Assembly (NCBI GenBank): GCA_050178915.1
Contig: JBFXFO010000202.1
Coordinates: 1 to 6,039, forward strand
Source of the DNA: JBFXAF01 sp050178915
GTDB lineage: Bacteria; Pseudomonadota; Alphaproteobacteria; Rhizobiales; Rhizobiaceae
DNA: 6,039 bases
Direction of reading: 5' to 3'
This document shows positions 5,489 to 6,039 of the stretch, piece after piece (the stretch's first letter is position 1; the number at the start of each line of letters is the position of its first letter). The notes below the pieces were generated by a model that saw only the letters and a list, made by a program, of their open reading frames with translations, searched no databases and had not been told where the DNA came from. Both the position numbers and the translations under genes were made by a program.

Positions 5489-6039
5489 CTAGGCGGTGGG
5501 GGAGGGCTCGACCGGCCGGCTCTTCGCCGGCTGCGCGGTCGCCAGCTTCACGCCGATCACGGCCAGCGCCATGCCGCCAAGCTGCAGCCACGACAGGGTC
5601 TCGCCGAAAAGCGGCCACGCCATCAGCGCCGTCACAGCCGGCACGAGATAGAAGAGCGAACCGACCTTGGCCATGTCGCCGGCGCGGATCAGCCGCATCA
5701 GAAGGACGATGGCGCCGATCGAAAGAACCAGCACCGACCAGATGAGCGCAAGCACAAGCTCGACATGCATGTCGTAGGTGCGCGTCTCGAAGGCGAACGA
5801 GCCGATCGCCATCAGAACGGTGGCACCGAGGTACTGGTACATGGTGCCGGTGACGAGGTCGCCGCCGGCGACGAAACGCTTCTGCCACACCGTGCCGGCG
5901 CTCATCGCCACCACCGCCACGACCGCAGCCACCAGGGTTGGCCAGGTGAGCGCATCGGCGACGTTGCCGAGTTTCGGCGACAGCACGATGGCGACCACGA
6001 CGAAGCCGGCCGCCAGCCCGAGCCAGTGGCGCGGAAGGA
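5489..6039 (-). CDS. EamA/DMT superfamily transporter, C-terminal part (5' end beyond window)
   Basis: The frame is open from the stop TAG (5491-5489) to the window edge and gives the last 182 residues of a protein probably near 300. It reads LPRHWLGLAAGFVVVAIV at the visible start. This and the following segments form about six hydrophobic helices, matching the last helix of the first EamA repeat plus the whole second repeat. WQKRF (helix-end basic motif) and the ending VGSLFYLVPAVTALMAWPLF followed by GETLSW are typical of drug/metabolite transporters. The short polar tail SRPVEPSPTA closes it. The family exports or imports small metabolites, and the substrate cannot be inferred. The GTG at 5998 is an internal Val codon, not the start, because homologous sequence continues upstream of it. 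It converges on the YihY-family gene with a 47-base gap. Confidence 0.9.
   Translation of the reverse strand, partial: LPRHWLGLAAGFVVVAIVLSPKLGNVADALTWPTLVAAVVAVVAMSAGTVWQKRFVAGGDLVTGTMYQYLGATVLMAIGSFAFETRTYDMHVELVLALIWSVLVLSIGAIVLLMRLIRAGDMAKVGSLFYLVPAVTALMAWPLFGETLSWLQLGGMALAVIGVKLATAQPAKSRPVEPSPTA

Noticed and set aside
4488..5888. In-frame upstream extension of the SDR gene giving a 744-residue protein
   Set aside because: The added 466 residues are antisense to the YihY-family gene and into the transporter gene, have low-complexity charged composition, and the SDR domain begins directly at a start codon with a strong ribosome site.

Overview
The window is a GC-rich, gene-dense stretch of bacterial chromosome. 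Protein sequences and gene order point to an alphaproteobacterium of the order Hyphomicrobiales (Rhizobiales), probably near Mesorhizobium, Phyllobacterium or Brucella. This placement is an inference from the etfB-etfA-hbd arrangement, from the neighbouring PduO-type adenosyltransferase and twin-transmembrane gene, and from an intergenic palindrome of a type I recall from this order. There are eight genes, two of them cut by the window edges. I see no rRNA, tRNA, CRISPR array, insertion sequence or prophage.

Left part (about 1-2010, minus strand): etfB (1107-1853) and etfA (153-1082) encode the two subunits of electron transfer flavoprotein. They are followed by the first 15 codons of a probable 3-hydroxybutyryl-CoA dehydrogenase (1-47). 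A perfect 12-bp hairpin lies between etfA and hbd and could tune read-through. A plausible promoter lies upstream of etfB. These genes link acyl-CoA oxidation to the respiratory chain.

Middle part (2042-4487, minus strand): a tightly packed run, in transcription order, of a short-chain dehydrogenase/reductase, a 65-residue HIG1-like twin-transmembrane protein, a PduO-type cob(I)alamin adenosyltransferase and a rhomboid intramembrane serine protease. The gaps are 13, 26 and 28 bases, so one transcript is likely. Each start is preceded by a purine-rich stretch, strongest for the dehydrogenase and the rhomboid.

Right part (4572-6039): a YihY/BrkB-family membrane protein on the plus strand diverges from the dehydrogenase across an 84-base gap. 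It converges on the C-terminal part of an EamA/DMT-family transporter on the minus strand. Almost the whole 47-base convergent gap is a two-segment palindrome that looks like a copy of a dispersed repeat.

Overall this is mostly core metabolic and membrane-protein territory. I found no convincing undescribed multi-gene system. The points most worth a second look are the convergent palindrome and the small HIG1-like protein in its respiratory and B12-related neighbourhood.
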